Below are positions 43,101 through 52,500 of a stretch of DNA of 64,000 nucleotides, piece by piece. The position numbers were made by a program, and so were the translations under genes. The notes beneath the pieces are model-generated. The model had not been told where the DNA came from. It did no database searches and saw only the letters and a list, made by a program, of their open reading frames with translations. The stretch spans positions 124,001 to 188,000 of the forward strand of contig JAPJBO010000005.1 of NCBI GenBank assembly GCA_030068145.1. Reading direction: 5' to 3'. How positions within the stretch are numbered: the first letter of the stretch is position 1; each line of letters opens with the position of its first letter. This DNA is from Diplonema papillatum (taxonomy: Eukaryota; Euglenozoa; Diplonemea; Diplonemida; Diplonemidae).

Positions 43101-44364
43101 TTAACGATTTATAAATTAAAAAATTACATAAAACAAAGGCCTGTAGAACAGAGGCGCGCCGCACACTGCACCGTACCGTGGGCCTGCGGCGCCGCTACAG
43201 CGGCGCCGCCAAAAAAAGCAATGAATTCATTGATCCACAAAGAGTGGTGCCGAGAATAATAATTAAGGATGTATAAATTAGCGGGCCGATAAATTATAAA
43301 CCACGCATATTATTGGCCTATAGTTGGAGGCTGGACGGTATGTTGATGCATGAGCTTTTAGATGAGACCTAATCCGTAGCACTAAAGAACCACCCCCGTC
43401 ACCTTCTTTACAAGGGCGACCGCATCAGTTCGTTCGAACGACATTATGTGTTTTTCGTTGACCACACTACCCTGAGCCCAAATCCTGGACGTGGTTTCAG
43501 GTGGCAAATTTGGCAAATGATCATGATCAGAAGGTCCTACTTGGGCGGTTCAGTTTCCTCACACATTGCATGTGGTCAAAAATAAAACCCTCTCGACAAC
43601 ACCTGCAGGGCGCAACCGTCGCAAGCCGTCAAAGGACCAGGTATGCACTTCGTATCCTCTCTCTCTCTCCTCTCTCTCCTCTCTCCCTACTGTAGGGAGG
43701 AGAGGGGGGGGGAGGTTGTCGCGTGCGCGTCGCCGACCCCCCCCAGTTCGGGAAAAGGGGTCATGCCCAATATAGGAAAGGGGTTCCTCCCCTCCTGGAA
43801 GCTCTAGAGCTCCAGAGGACGGAAGGATCATTACCCCTTACCTAATATGATGGTCAACCACGCATGAAATGAAAATCAAAGACTGGGGCATTGGCAACAC
43901 TGGACAAAACGCGTCACCGGAATTGCGGGCGCTGCCCTTTGCGGCTGTACCAGGGTGTCTAAGATGATCCGATACCGTCGTAGCCCACTGCTGTAAACGA
44001 TGCCGTTTTCTCAGGATCGAGGTCATTTTGGCTCCCACGGCACTCCCCGAACGAGAAACCAAAGGCGACGGGCACACACTCTTGAAAAAGGCGTGATTTT
44101 ACGACGTGTTCAGAACCAAGGCATTCCCGTTTTCATTGCTTCGTCGTGACTTCAACACTATAAACAGGGACAGCGCCGGTTCGATTCGTCGACGAGCTGG
44201 AGGAAAGCGAAAAGGCCCCAGGCACCGCGGACCCCAAGAACTTCAAGGACGCGTGGGCAGAGATGATGCGCGATGTCCGGAGAGAGGAGGACGACGACTG
44301 CGAAGAGAAGGATCGCGTGGCCGAAAGCGAGACGATGAACACGCAACGTACCGGGGCAGAGTGA
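28191..44364 (+). CDS. Ser/Thr protein kinase B, 8 exons, 490 aa
   Basis: Exons: 28191-28363, 28851-29154, 29653-30006, 30349-30516, 30771-30914, 42576-42682, 43609-43640, 44174-44364. Joined in phase they give 490 codons and a TGA. It is a close paralogue of kinase A with the same intron positions and phases. Landmarks are LGKGSYG (48-54), Lys79, Glu98, HRD (171-173), DFG (192-194), DIYAAG and NDPVTRPT. The activation segment has the same odd GTDLYLSLE in place of GTxxYxAPE and a Pro-rich insert about 10 residues shorter than in kinase A. The start is the first ATG in frame and matches [18 protein letters not shown] of kinase A. Intron 5 is 11,661 bp. Exons 1-5 and 8 are strong. Exon 6 is moderate and the 32-nt exon 7 is tentative, supported mainly by conserved phase. 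Activity and substrates are unknown. Confidence 0.82.
29210..29525 (+). mobile_element. MITE-like element with a nested insertion
   Basis: It has the same TGAGCCGGTCC ends as 4580-4739 and is flanked by CTTAT on both sides, which fixes its borders. Inside it, 29363-29487 is a 125-bp insertion of repeat R7 (reverse of 24084-24210), flanked by the 10-bp duplication CTATCACGGT at 29353-29362 and 29488-29497. The uninterrupted copy at 4580-4739 has only one CTATCACGGT at this point. It lies in intron 2 of kinase B. Confidence 0.85.
31053..31168 (+). repeat. Dispersed repeat R6
   Basis: Shares TAGCCAC, CGCCCAAGTAGG and GGCTCAGGGTAGTGCGG in order with 25873-25997 (+) and 43451-43584 (-). Non-coding, in intron 5 of kinase B. 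Confidence 0.7.
31400..31473. repeat. Near-perfect hairpin, 36-bp arms
   Basis: Arms 31400-31435 and 31438-31473 are reverse complements with one mismatch around a 2-nt centre. The motif TTGGGATATAAGGGAACAA of the right arm recurs at about 31480-31530 and 33450-33490. Confidence 0.85.
31545..31760 (+). repeat. Degenerate minisatellite, CCAGACCAGTC type
   Basis: Short units of roughly 20 bp built from AGCCTGGACAG and CCAGACCAGTCAG. No gene; intron 5 of kinase B. Confidence 0.7.
32014..32412 (+). repeat. Direct repeat of about 126 bp
   Basis: Segment 32014-32140 recurs at 32287-32412 almost unchanged, with a 147-bp spacer. A related GTACGAATCACAGGA-type short repeat precedes it at 31905-31985. 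Non-coding. Confidence 0.8.
32413..33718. other. Intron 5 of kinase B, no gene seen
   Basis: The stretch contains isolated coding-like pieces without a start or domain, and a copy of the GGGATATAAGGGAA motif near 33450-33490. Nothing could be named. Confidence 0.35.
33719..34057 (-). CDS. Unrecognised open frame, 112 aa
   Basis: Open from the ATG at 34057 to a TAG. The peptide is basic, with [20 protein letters not shown] near the middle. It has no domain that I recognise. It lies downstream (minus strand) of a tyrosine-recombinase fragment and may belong to the same element. The frame could also continue upstream without an ATG. Confidence 0.3.
   Translation of the reverse strand: MAASHLPPLQGRISPASWGSQLSPPWFQRWVKNLGGRLGDLKIGCGFRVVRQARDTALAGLRRETDPIYSHRRFEDIREESKSIARNIEVVPEIKSALGLRPRTPQKVGLAR
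34140..34235 (+). repeat. Minisatellite, about 5 units of 18-19 bp
   Basis: Units of the form CACTGGAGCTACTTTTCTT with small variations. Confidence 0.85.
34426..34851 (-). pseudogene. Tyrosine-recombinase C-terminal fragment (DIRS or Crypton type)
   Basis: The minus-strand frame carries the C-terminal catalytic region of a tyrosine recombinase: an [12 protein letters not shown] block, an [10 protein letters not shown] segment and the tyrosine context CQEYID. An acidic tail follows. Only the last part of the protein is present, so this is a remnant. Tyrosine recombinases of this kind occur in DIRS-group retroelements and in Crypton DNA transposons; which one cannot be decided here. It lies in intron 5 of kinase B. 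Confidence 0.7.
34995..35425 (+). repeat. Tandem duplication, 2 x about 216 bp, with a Cys-rich frame
   Basis: Two almost identical units, starting near 34995 and 35211. Each contains the same open stretch of about 60 codons ending in a TAA, with CAQC near its start and CALC near its end and basic residues between. The spacing suggests a zinc-ribbon-like C-terminal piece of some protein. No start codon is obvious. Function is unknown. Confidence 0.65.
35500..35700 (+). repeat. tRNA-related SINE-like element
   Basis: Carries CCGGGTTCGAACCCGG, a perfect T-arm and B-box-like hairpin, followed by CACTTTTCCGGTCGAA, which is shared with the opposite-strand copy at 35800-35990. No full tRNA cloverleaf can be drawn, so it is not called a tRNA gene. 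Confidence 0.55.
35700..36660 (+). repeat. Minisatellite of CCCGAACTTTGCTT type
   Basis: Alternating 15-17 bp units CTTCACCCGAACTTTG and CTTCACCAGAACTTAG, many degenerate. The block overlaps the minus-strand SINE-like copy. Open frames in it follow from the repeat. Confidence 0.85.
35800..35990 (-). repeat. tRNA-related SINE-like element, opposite strand
   Basis: Read on the minus strand it has an A-box-like TGGCAGAGTGA and, about 60 nt later, a B-box-like GAGTTCGAACCC, then CCACTTTTCCGGTCGAA as in the copy at 35500-35700. The T-stem pairs poorly, so it is a degenerate tRNA-derived sequence. The two copies face each other. Confidence 0.6.
36723..37323 (-). pseudogene. Two adjacent unrecognised coding-like frames
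   Basis: Minus-strand frames 37323-36961 and 36995-36723 have the composition of real protein: the first has mixed helices with [13 protein letters not shown], the second is acidic with [19 protein letters not shown]. They overlap in different frames and no domain is recognised. This could be a decayed gene or two exons. The second frame runs into a CACTTCACCACTTCATG minisatellite. Confidence 0.35.
37324..37520 (+). repeat. Minisatellite of CCACTTCAT type
   Basis: Degenerate units of about 15-30 bp containing CGCCACTTCACC and CACTTCATGC. A few units also occur at 36715-36775. Confidence 0.75.
38245..40890. mobile_element. Foldback-like element: inverted minisatellite arms around 1.7 kb
   Basis: The left arm (38245-38725) is about 15 degenerate units of roughly 31 bp containing CTTATATGTCCGACATAGTT. 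The right arm (40425-40890) is the same unit in reverse complement. The central 1.7 kb holds coding-like text, including an OTU-like frame. Inverted arms made of about 31-bp tandem repeats recall the foldback elements of Drosophila, though sequence homology is not implied. The exact ends and target duplication could not be placed. It lies in intron 5 of kinase B. Confidence 0.65.
39257..39997 (+). pseudogene. OTU-like cysteine protease region, broken
   Basis: A frame from the ATG at 39257 gives an acidic 61-residue peptide. Overlapping downstream frames contain NGSFYSCL, then an [19 protein letters not shown] helix-strand segment, then [13 protein letters not shown]. This order resembles the OTU fold (nucleophile loop, central helix, final strand with an aromatic and Tyr/His). 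The frame is not continuous, so it is treated as a remnant. OTU domains occur in some LINEs and viruses as well as in host deubiquitinases, so its origin is open. Confidence 0.4.
41161..41332 (+). repeat. Dispersed repeat R1
   Basis: Nearly identical to 1853-2024 in the same orientation. The two copies lie in long introns of the two paralogous kinase genes but in different introns (1 and 5), so this is a dispersal, not part of the gene duplication. Confidence 0.85.
41421..41452. repeat. Perfect 32-bp palindrome
   Basis: Arms 41421-41436 and 41437-41452 are exact reverse complements with no spacer, centred on CAGCTG. Possibly a protein-binding site or the centre of a lost element. Function is unknown. 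Confidence 0.9.
42310..42455 (+). repeat. Dispersed repeat R8
   Basis: Recurs at about 23455-23565. Shared text includes GCGCCACAAAGTCCAGAAAA-like and GACAACGAAAAGCAAAAGAA. Non-coding; it lies just before exon 6 of kinase B. Confidence 0.65.
43040..43330. other. AT-rich patch with two hairpins
   Basis: An AT-only inverted repeat with arms of about 23 bp (about 43050-43073 and 43108-43131, one mismatch) is followed by a GC-only hairpin at about 43186-43206 (GGCGCCGCT over AGCGGCGCC). Composition differs sharply from the surroundings. It might be an organelle-DNA fragment in the nucleus. This is inference only. Confidence 0.5.
43451..43584 (-). repeat. Dispersed repeat R6, reverse copy
   Basis: Reverse complement of 25873-25997 with long identical runs such as CCACGTCCAGGATTTGGGCT. 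It ends 24 bp before the tentative exon 7 of kinase B. Confidence 0.8.
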
Positions 44365-44389
44365 TCTTCGTTTTTTTTTTTTTTTTTTT

Positions 44390-44603
44390 GTATAAGCACC
44401 TGCTTTGTAGGAAATGCTTGAGGAGACTGCCAGTTGCGATAGATCATAGGAGGTAAATGTGCTGTAGCCCACACGAAACACAGGTGAATCTGGGTTTAGT
44501 GGCGGGCGTAAGCGTTCAACGAAAAAGACCCACTTTGTAGTTGTATTGTTTTCTCCCCCTCTAGCCTCCTTCGAAATGAGCACAAGGCAGTCCCTCGAGT
44601 ATT
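44390..44603 (-). repeat. Dispersed repeat R2 after kinase B stop
   Basis: A reverse-strand copy of R2 with a T-run of about 18 at 44372-44389, which is an A-tail in element orientation. It starts within 30 bp of the kinase B stop codon and so probably lies in its 3' UTR. A shorter copy follows at 44736-44825. Confidence 0.8.
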
Positions 44604-44825
44604 TTCGCGGTAACCAATTTCTGCTTCCCCTGGAGACAGTATTTGTTACAGCTAAAAAGAACGTTGGCAGCGGTTTTACCAGAACACATGTAGGTTAAAT
44701 CGCACAAACAAAGTGCTCCAGTGCCTGTTGTTTTTGTATAAGCACCTGCTTGTAGGATATACTTGAGGAGGCTGCCAGTTGCGAACGATCAAAGGAGGTA
44801 GCTTGCTAACCCACACGCGCGAGGA

Positions 44826-47130
44826 AACTGTGTGTTGGATTGCACAGTCAACGAAAACCTCTAGTCATCCATTCTAGTCTCGCGGTGTACGGTTCTGTCA
44901 ACAATGCACATTGGTACTGGCAGCGTGCATGCAACTTACGAAAACCGGCAAACCGCCGACGCACAAACAAAAGAAAGCGCTCTACCGTACTTTTTTTTTT
45001 CAGTGGAACACTGTTGTCTTCAAGGGAACGTTTCCGGAACAACGGCTGCAACATGAGAACGCTTAAAACGAATCCCAAGCAAAAACTGCTAGTTGCACAG
45101 GAAAAACCCCTCCGGATGTTTTTTCTCTGTGCGTGACGGGTGTAATTTGCCACCCCGAAAATTGCGAAAATTGGCGAGGGGCGACAATTACACACGCCAC
45201 CGAGTATACATCATCCCGTGCGTGTGTACACGGGGCGTTTGAAATTGCCATGTTTTTAGTTGCCATCCCCGCCAGGTGACATCACCCTAGGTGCGCGAGA
45301 ATCTTGGGCCGTCATTGAGTAGATGATGACCGTCATGTTGTTTCACAGCGCAAGACCCTAGCTCCGGGAATGTTCGCCATGAACATGTACGCCATGAACC
45401 AGCGACGCGTCTGTGACCGATTGGCCGCGACTTCGCCATTTCGGCGTCCATATAAACCCTGTCCCCTGTTCATAGAAAACACTCCGACCAGTGCTGGGAC
45501 TATTTTCTGGCCGACGATAAACAACACTGAACATCAGCCGGTGGAGGGGTGCTGACAACGTCCCAACTCTCAACACTCCCAACACGGGCCTTCTCCCCGT
45601 GACGGATTTTTCCCGCGCTCTAGTAGTACGGGTGGTTTTGTCTGTGACGAGCTGCGAACAGCTGCCTGACAAACCAGACTCACACCGCTGTCCTGTCTGC
45701 AGACACTCAGGTTCCGCGCTGATGATGGCCTGCCTTATGTGTTCGTGGCTTCAAGGACCGAAACACGGCGCAGACGGGACCAGTGCGGTGTTGAGCACAT
45801 ATCCATTCCAAGCACGTTCTTGCAAACCCCTCACCTCCAACACCCCCAACACCTCCAGAGAAATATTCAAACCAACTTGTCGTGTTCACTACGGTCACTG
45901 CCACGCAACCAGGCAACGAGTGGGACCTTGCGCAGCCACCGATTGCGTTTTCTGCATTTTGTTTTCTTGTTTGTTTCTTTTTACGAACAAGCACCTGCCT
46001 TGTGCGGAATTGAAAAGAGACAGGAAAATCTGGGTTAGTGCCGGGCGTACTCCGTCGAAACAGGCGCGGGCCGACCCCTTCGTGTATTTCTCTTTGAATG
46101 ATGCCCGCTACTGAAGTACTCACACAAATTGGCAGCTAGCTTCTGGCCTCATCGCACGGTCTCGGCTTAAGACTTCAGTCAATGCACTCAGTTCTTGGCT
46201 TGGGTAATCGACGCCATCCGAAGAAATCATCATCGGAAAGGGAAAGAGAGAAGTCAGACAGAACCCTTGCTGCTAGCGAATGGGATAGAGTGTTCCTGCT
46301 GACCATGTCAATGGGCCAACCAGGCGACATCACATTCCAGTGTTAGCGAAAGTAAGACCCGTTTTGTGGTTGTATGGGTGTCTCGGCAGACCGTACCTGT
46401 GAGTATTTCTTTTTTGAAAACCCGCATCGACCGTCTATCGGAAACATAAAAGCACCAGGCTTCTTAGAAGACGGCGATTGCCGAAGATTGTTGACTCGAT
46501 CCCTCGTGTTGCATGCTGCTCGCGAATACGAGAGTCGTAATACAAGGATATCGATCCTTCCCTTTCTTGAGAAAAAGCGAAGAACACAAGCCACGAGCTT
46601 CATGTGTTCGTGTGTTCGTGGTACTACAGAGGCAGAGGACCTACGGGTCAAGTAGCTGCCGAGGCGGTGACCAGTGGGGACGATGCACAACAGGTGTGCG
46701 AACGCCGACCCAAGCTTGGCATGGGACGTGTGCCACCATTCAACAGCTGCAGTTGGATTTGCTGCATGTTTTCCATGCGACGTAGATGCGTACCCAGCTA
46801 GGTGGGTTTCATTGAGTGTGCATGTACTGCACAGGCACCACCACGAGCAGCAGCGGTACCCAGTGGAGCGCCGCCTACCATCACCGTGTTGGTGGCTACG
46901 ACACACTGTACATACTATGCAGGTGTGCATCACTTGTGACACGGGCGAACTTCTCCTCCTTCTACTTCGTCATTCGCGGCGGCACTCAGCGTATTCGAGG
47001 GAACGGAGAATCAGGGTTTGGAGAGCAACCCCCCATCCCTTTCCCCTCGAACCGCTGCGTGCTGTTTTCCCGAAGAACGTCTTTCCCCGCTTCTTCCTTC
47101 AGTGAGCTTGGTTTCAGTGCAGGCGGCGAC
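44826..47130. other. Intergenic, no gene supported
   Basis: Segment 45697-45835 is a copy of 14636-14766. Segment 46630-46800 shares a CCTACGGGTCAAGT motif with the inverted repeat at 15.9 kb. A hairpin-like GTGTAATTTGCC and GACAATTACACA pair lies at 45140-45195. Open frames have no recognisable domains. Confidence 0.45.
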
Positions 47131-47141
47131 GTTCTCATCCC

Positions 47142-47175
<34 letters not shown>

Positions 47176-47200
47176 AACTGCCCGCCCGTTCTCATCCCGC
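47131..47200. repeat. Poly-T insert between 13-bp direct repeats
   Basis: GTTCTCATCCCGC occurs at 47131-47143 and 47188-47200 around a 44-bp insert that is mostly poly-T (about 30 T). It looks like a target duplication around a very short retroposed A-tail on the minus strand. The large duplication shared with 59380 onward begins at the end of this T-run. Confidence 0.6.
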
Positions 47201-47319
47201 TTCCGTTTGCGTTCCTCGAGGTCGACTGCCGCACGAGTGTGGATTCAGCGCTGTTCGTCAGTACAGTTGCTCCGAACCCGGCTTTCTGCGTCCCAGCGAA
47301 AAGCACCGTTGATACGGCA

Positions 47320-48490
47320 CGCTTGGCAGGGCACACTTGGCAGGGCACGCTTGGGAAGGCACGCTTGAGTGAACACTTGGGAAAGCAACTGACTGCACAC
47401 TTGGGAAAGCACGCTTGGAAAGGCACACCTGACTGCACACTTAGGAAAGCACAATTGGAAAGGCACACCTGACTGCACACTTGGGAAAGCACGCTTGGAA
47501 AGGCACACCTGACTGCACACTTGGGAAAGCACACTTGGAAAGGCACACCTGACTGCACACTTAGGAAAGCACAATTGGAAAGGCACACCTGACTGCACAC
47601 TTGGGAAAGCACGCTTGGAAAGGCACACCTGACTGCACACTTAGGAAAGCACAATTGGAAAGGCACACCTGACTGCACACTTAGGAAAGCACAATTGGAA
47701 AGGCACACCTGACTGCACACTGGGGAAAGCACACTTGGAAAGGCACAACTGACTGCACACTTGGGAAAGCACGCTTGGAAAGGCACACCTGACTGCACAC
47801 TTAGGAAAGCACAATTGGAAAGGCACACCTGACTGCACACTTGGGAAAGCACGCTTGGAAAGGCACACCTGACTGCACACTTAGGAAAGCACAATTGGAA
47901 AGGCACACCTGACTGCACACTTAGGAAAGCACAATTGGAAAGGCACACCTGACTGCACACTGGGGAAAGCACACTTGGAAAGGCACACCTGACTGCACAC
48001 TTAGGAAAGCACAATTGGAAAGGCACACCTGACTGCACACTTAGGAAAGCACAATTGGAAAGGCACACCTGACTGCACACTGGGGAAAGCACACTTGGAA
48101 AGGCACAACTGACTGCACACTTGGGAAAGCACGCTTGGAAAGGCACACCTGACTGCACACTTAGGAAAGCACAATTGGAAAGGCACACCTGACTGCACAC
48201 TTGGGAAAGCACGCTTGGAAAGGCACACCTGACTGCACACTTAGGAAAGCACAATTGGAAAGGCACACCTGACTGCACACTTAGGAAAGCACAATTGGAA
48301 AGGCACACCTGACTGCACGCTGGGGAAAGCACACTTGGAAAGGCACAACTGACTGCACACTTGGGAAAGCACGCTTGGAAAGGCACACCTGACTGCACAC
48401 TTAGGAAAGCACAATTGGAAAGGCACACCTGACTGCACGCTGGGGAAAGCACACTTGGAAAGGCACAACTGACTGCACACTTTGGGAAAG
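47320..48490 (+). repeat. 40-bp minisatellite, about 27 units
   Basis: The unit is AGGCACACCTGACTGCACAC followed by TTGGGAAAGCACGCTTGGAA and variants (TTAGG...AATTGG). Units recur in higher-order blocks. Because 3 x 40 bp is in frame, a 723-codon minus-strand frame is open through it; this Cys/Pro repeat frame is regarded as an artefact of the repeat. It lies upstream of gene X copy 1. Confidence 0.95.
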
Positions 48491-48589
48491 CACACTTGGG
48501 GAGACACGTTTGACTGCACACTTGGCAGGCATACTTTTGGTGGGTGCTCACTTGCAACACCCTTTTCGGGAAGCGTACTTGAGCGAGGC

Positions 48590-49150
48590 ACACTTGGGGA
48601 AAGAAGCACACTGTGGAGGGCATACTTGGGGAAGGAAGCACACTTTGGAGGGCACACTTGGGGAAGGAAGCACACTTTGGAGGGCACACTTGGAGAAGGA
48701 AGCACACTTTGGAGGGCACACTTGGGGAAGGAAGCACACTTTGGAGGGAAGGAAGCACGCTTGGAGAAGGAAGCACCTTTTGGAGGGCACACTTGGAGAA
48801 GGAAGCACACTTTGGAGGGCACACTTGGAGAAGGAAGCACACTTTGGAGGGCACACTTGGGGAAGGAAGCACACTTTGGAGGGCACACTTGGGGAAGGAA
48901 GCACGCTTGGGAGAAGGAAGCACACTTTGGAGGGCACACTTGGAGAAGGAAGCACACTTTGGAGGGCACACTTGGGGAAGGAAGCACGCTTGGAGAAGGA
49001 AGCACCTTTTGGAGGGCACACTTGGGGAAGGAAGCACTCTTTGGAGGGCACACTTGGGGAAGGAAGCACACTTTGGAGGGCACACTTGGGGAAGGAAGCA
49101 CACTTTGGCGGGCACTTGGGGAAGGAAGCACACCGTGGAGGGCACACTTG
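48590..49150 (+). repeat. 32-bp minisatellite, about 16 units
   Basis: The unit contains AAGGAAGCACACTTTGGAGG then GCACACTTGGGG. It shares the GCACACTTGG core with the 40-bp array next to it, so the two probably have a common origin. It lies about 450 bp before the gene X start. Confidence 0.95.
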
Positions 49151-49596
49151 AGTGCACACTTGGAGATGCACACTTTTGGCGGGCACACTTGTGAGCTTAC
49201 CTTGGAACACCGAATATCAAGAAAAGCTAGACAAACCCCCGTTCACATTTCTTCCTATTTTCCAAACCGGCTTTGAACACCGGCGTGGAAACGACAGACG
49301 GAAAGGAGGAAGCACAGACACGGACATGCTACACGTACGCAAATGCTACAGGTACGAAAACTACAGCTACAAATACGAAAAAAAACAAGGAGGGGGAACG
49401 AAGAGGGGGGGTTGGCCTGAAGAAACCAGAGAGCCGAAGAACCCGCGGGGGGGAGGGCCGATCGATCTGATCAAAAACACAAAAAAAAAAAGGTCGAAAG
49501 GGAGAACCGAGCCGCTTCCGCGGTCATCCGGGGGCAGCCGCCGCCCCTCTGCCCCCACCCGTCTATCCTTCTGCACCGGGCGACGAGCGCCCGAGG

Positions 49597-52500
49597 ATGG
49601 CGAACGGCGGCGGCCAACAGTACCCCGGCCCCGGCTACGGAAGCCACGCCCGAAAGCAAGCTGCCCCCCACCCTTCCCAGCAAGCCTTCACGCGCCAGCA
49701 GTCGCACGGCCAAGCTGCGCCTCTTTCCGGTATGCTTTCCGTTCATCGCACGCCCACCTATTTGGGGGTCGAGATCTCGTTCGTTAACGCAACCTCTCTC
49801 TTAAACCTCGGCCGATCCACGACGTCAGGTTCAGATTGCGCTTGGTAAAGGGGGGGGTCGGATAATAACACGCACGCCCACCTATTTGGGGGTCGAGATC
49901 TCGTTCGTTAACGCAACCTCTCTCTTAAACCTCGGCCGATCCACGACGTCAGGTTCAGATTGCGCTTGGTAAAGGGGGGGGTCGGATAATAACACGCACG
50001 CCCACCTATTTGGGGGTCGAGATCTCGTTCGTTAACGCAACCTCTCTCTTAAACCTCGGCCGATCCACGACGTCAGGTTCAGATTGCGCTTGGTAAAGGG
50101 GGGGGTCGGATAATAACACGCACGCCCACCTATTTGGGGGTCGAGATCTCGTTCGTTAACGGAATCACCCTCTCTCTAAAACCTCGGCCGATCCACGACG
50201 TCAGGTTCAGATTGCGCTTGGTAAATGGGGGGGGGGGGTCGAATAATAACACCTGTGTTATTATTCGATGTGTCGAATACGAAAAACAAAACTTCCCGGG
50301 TTGCAGGATCAATAGTGGTCGTGTTTTTGGACAGCCAGACGCGTGTCAAATACCTGTTATTTTTCGACCTGACAATATCACTCCACCAACCAGGAGCGGC
50401 CATGCGCCACCACACAATTCATAGGCACTTCGCATTCTGCGGCCATCCAGCCTAAACGAGCATCCGACCAGTTTTTCTGGATATCCAGAGCATTTTAGGG
50501 CACCCGAGTGGTTGATTTCCAGGGGTACGTTTCTGACGACCAGGGCTTACGCTCCACGTGTGGAACGTGTGGATTTCCACACGTCAATTCTTTTTGGATT
50601 TTGTTCCCATCCACAGGTACCACATGTGGATTTTGATTTATTGGTCCACATGCAGGGGAGTCTAGGCCCACCAGTGGTCAAGGCCGCACAGCCAGGTGTC
50701 GCCAAGTCCAGTAGCGACGCTATTTTCTTTGCCGTCGCACATCAGGGGAAACGGTTTTTTCCCCCTCGAACCTTAAGCGCCCACACGTGGACCACACGTA
50801 TTTTCTCTGATACCGAAAGCGGAGCGTAAGCCCTGCTGACGACCCCCCTTTTTCGGCAAAAGTGGCTCTTGGATCTGCGATACAGATGCTTCAAGAGCTC
50901 TCAATGTGTCGATCCTTGAGATCGTCCTGACCTACCTTTTGCCGGCCCCAGCGGTCATAAAGCTTCACGCAGCCGAGCCCGAACACGCAGGGGTAAGGTT
51001 TTGGGACACTCTACTCGCTGCAGCACCCGAGCTCTAGCTCGGTAGTTCAAACTCCTTCGTCAAACATCCGTTCGAAATGCGTTGAAAGGTCAAAGAAGAA
51101 TTTTGTTGTGCGTGCCGGGTGGTCGTCTTCCCACTTGTATTTACCGTGTGTATATTCAGGTAAGGAATTCTGATCAACCACCAAAACACGCTGCCTACTT
51201 CTTTTAGCCTGCACAATTACATTGAAGGGCTACCCGCAAGATTGTTAGTACTCAAAAGTTGGCCGTCCGCGCTGGCGTGCGACTCACTGTCTCTGTGGAA
51301 TGTTTATCGTGACACGTTGGATCTTTGGTCGAGAAACTAGCGAATGCCCGGCGAAGCCCCAATTTTCTGAAAATTTTCGAAACCCAGTCCAGGAAGGAAA
51401 CAACCCATTTGCAGGTCACCGGCCAGGGCCTGCCTACACCCAAGGCTCTCCGCCGCAGGATGTGCAGCCGCCGCAGCTGAACGCGTACAACGGCAGCACC
51501 GCTACCAACGCGTACGCTTCCGGCAACAGCTACCACGCGGCGCAGCCCGAGGCCAATGCAGCTCACCAGAGGCACAGCAACAACAACAACAACAACAACA
51601 CCACCACTGCGGGTGCCTCCAGTAATGGCGGCGGGTCGCAAACGTACCAAGCCCCGCACGGCGGCCAGACCGGGAGCAACGGGAACGGGAGGAACCCCGG
51701 CCCCGCCCGAGAGAAGAACGGCAGGAGGCCGCCCCCTCGGGAAAACCCGATGGCCGCCTCGCGCGACGTGTTCGGCAGCAGCATCGAGCCGCGCGACGAC
51801 AGCCGCCCCCCGCCGCAGCAGAACCAACAGCAGCAGCAGCAGCAGCGTCCGCCGCCGCCGCCGGCGCAGCCCGGCTACGCCCAGCACCAGCAAGGGTACC
51901 AAGCCCCGCAGCACGGGCCGGCCGCGAACCACCAGCCGCGCCCCGCGCAGGCGTCGCAGCCGTCTCCCCCGCCGCAGCCGCCGCAGCAGCCGCAGCAGCC
52001 GACGCCGCAGCTCCCGCAGCAGCAGCAGCAGCACGCGTACCAGCCGCGGTCGCCGCCCGAGCCGGCCGAGCCGCAGCAGGCGCACGCCGCGCAGCCTCCG
52101 CCGCAGCAGGCGCAGCAGCTGCTGCACCACGCGCACGGGCTGTTCCAGTACCCGGAAGCTGTGCCGCACCCGCAATTTCCGCCGCCGGGGCATCCGGCGT
52201 ACAGCGCGCCGCCGCCGTACGGGTACCCCTACCCGCTGGCCCAGCCGGCGCTGCCGCTGCAGATGCCGGCGTACCCGAACGAGCCGGCGTACGCGCCCCA
52301 GCCGTCCGCCCCGCCGCCGCCGCCCTCCCATCACCACGAGGCGCAGCCGACGCCGCCACTCCAGCCCGCGCAGCCCCTGCAGCAGCAGCCGCAGCAGCCG
52401 CAGCACTACGCCGGCCCGTACCTGCAGCAGCAGCAGCAGCAGCAGCACCAGCAGCAGCAGCAGCAGCCGCAGCACCAGCAGCAGCAGCAGCCTGTTCCGC

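Noticed and set aside
46986-49188. A 723-codon minus-strand frame rich in Cys, Pro and Phe (FPKCAVRCAFPSV repeats)
   Set aside because: It is produced by the 40-bp and 32-bp minisatellites, which are open in several frames on both strands; there is no non-repeat domain and its start is not supported.
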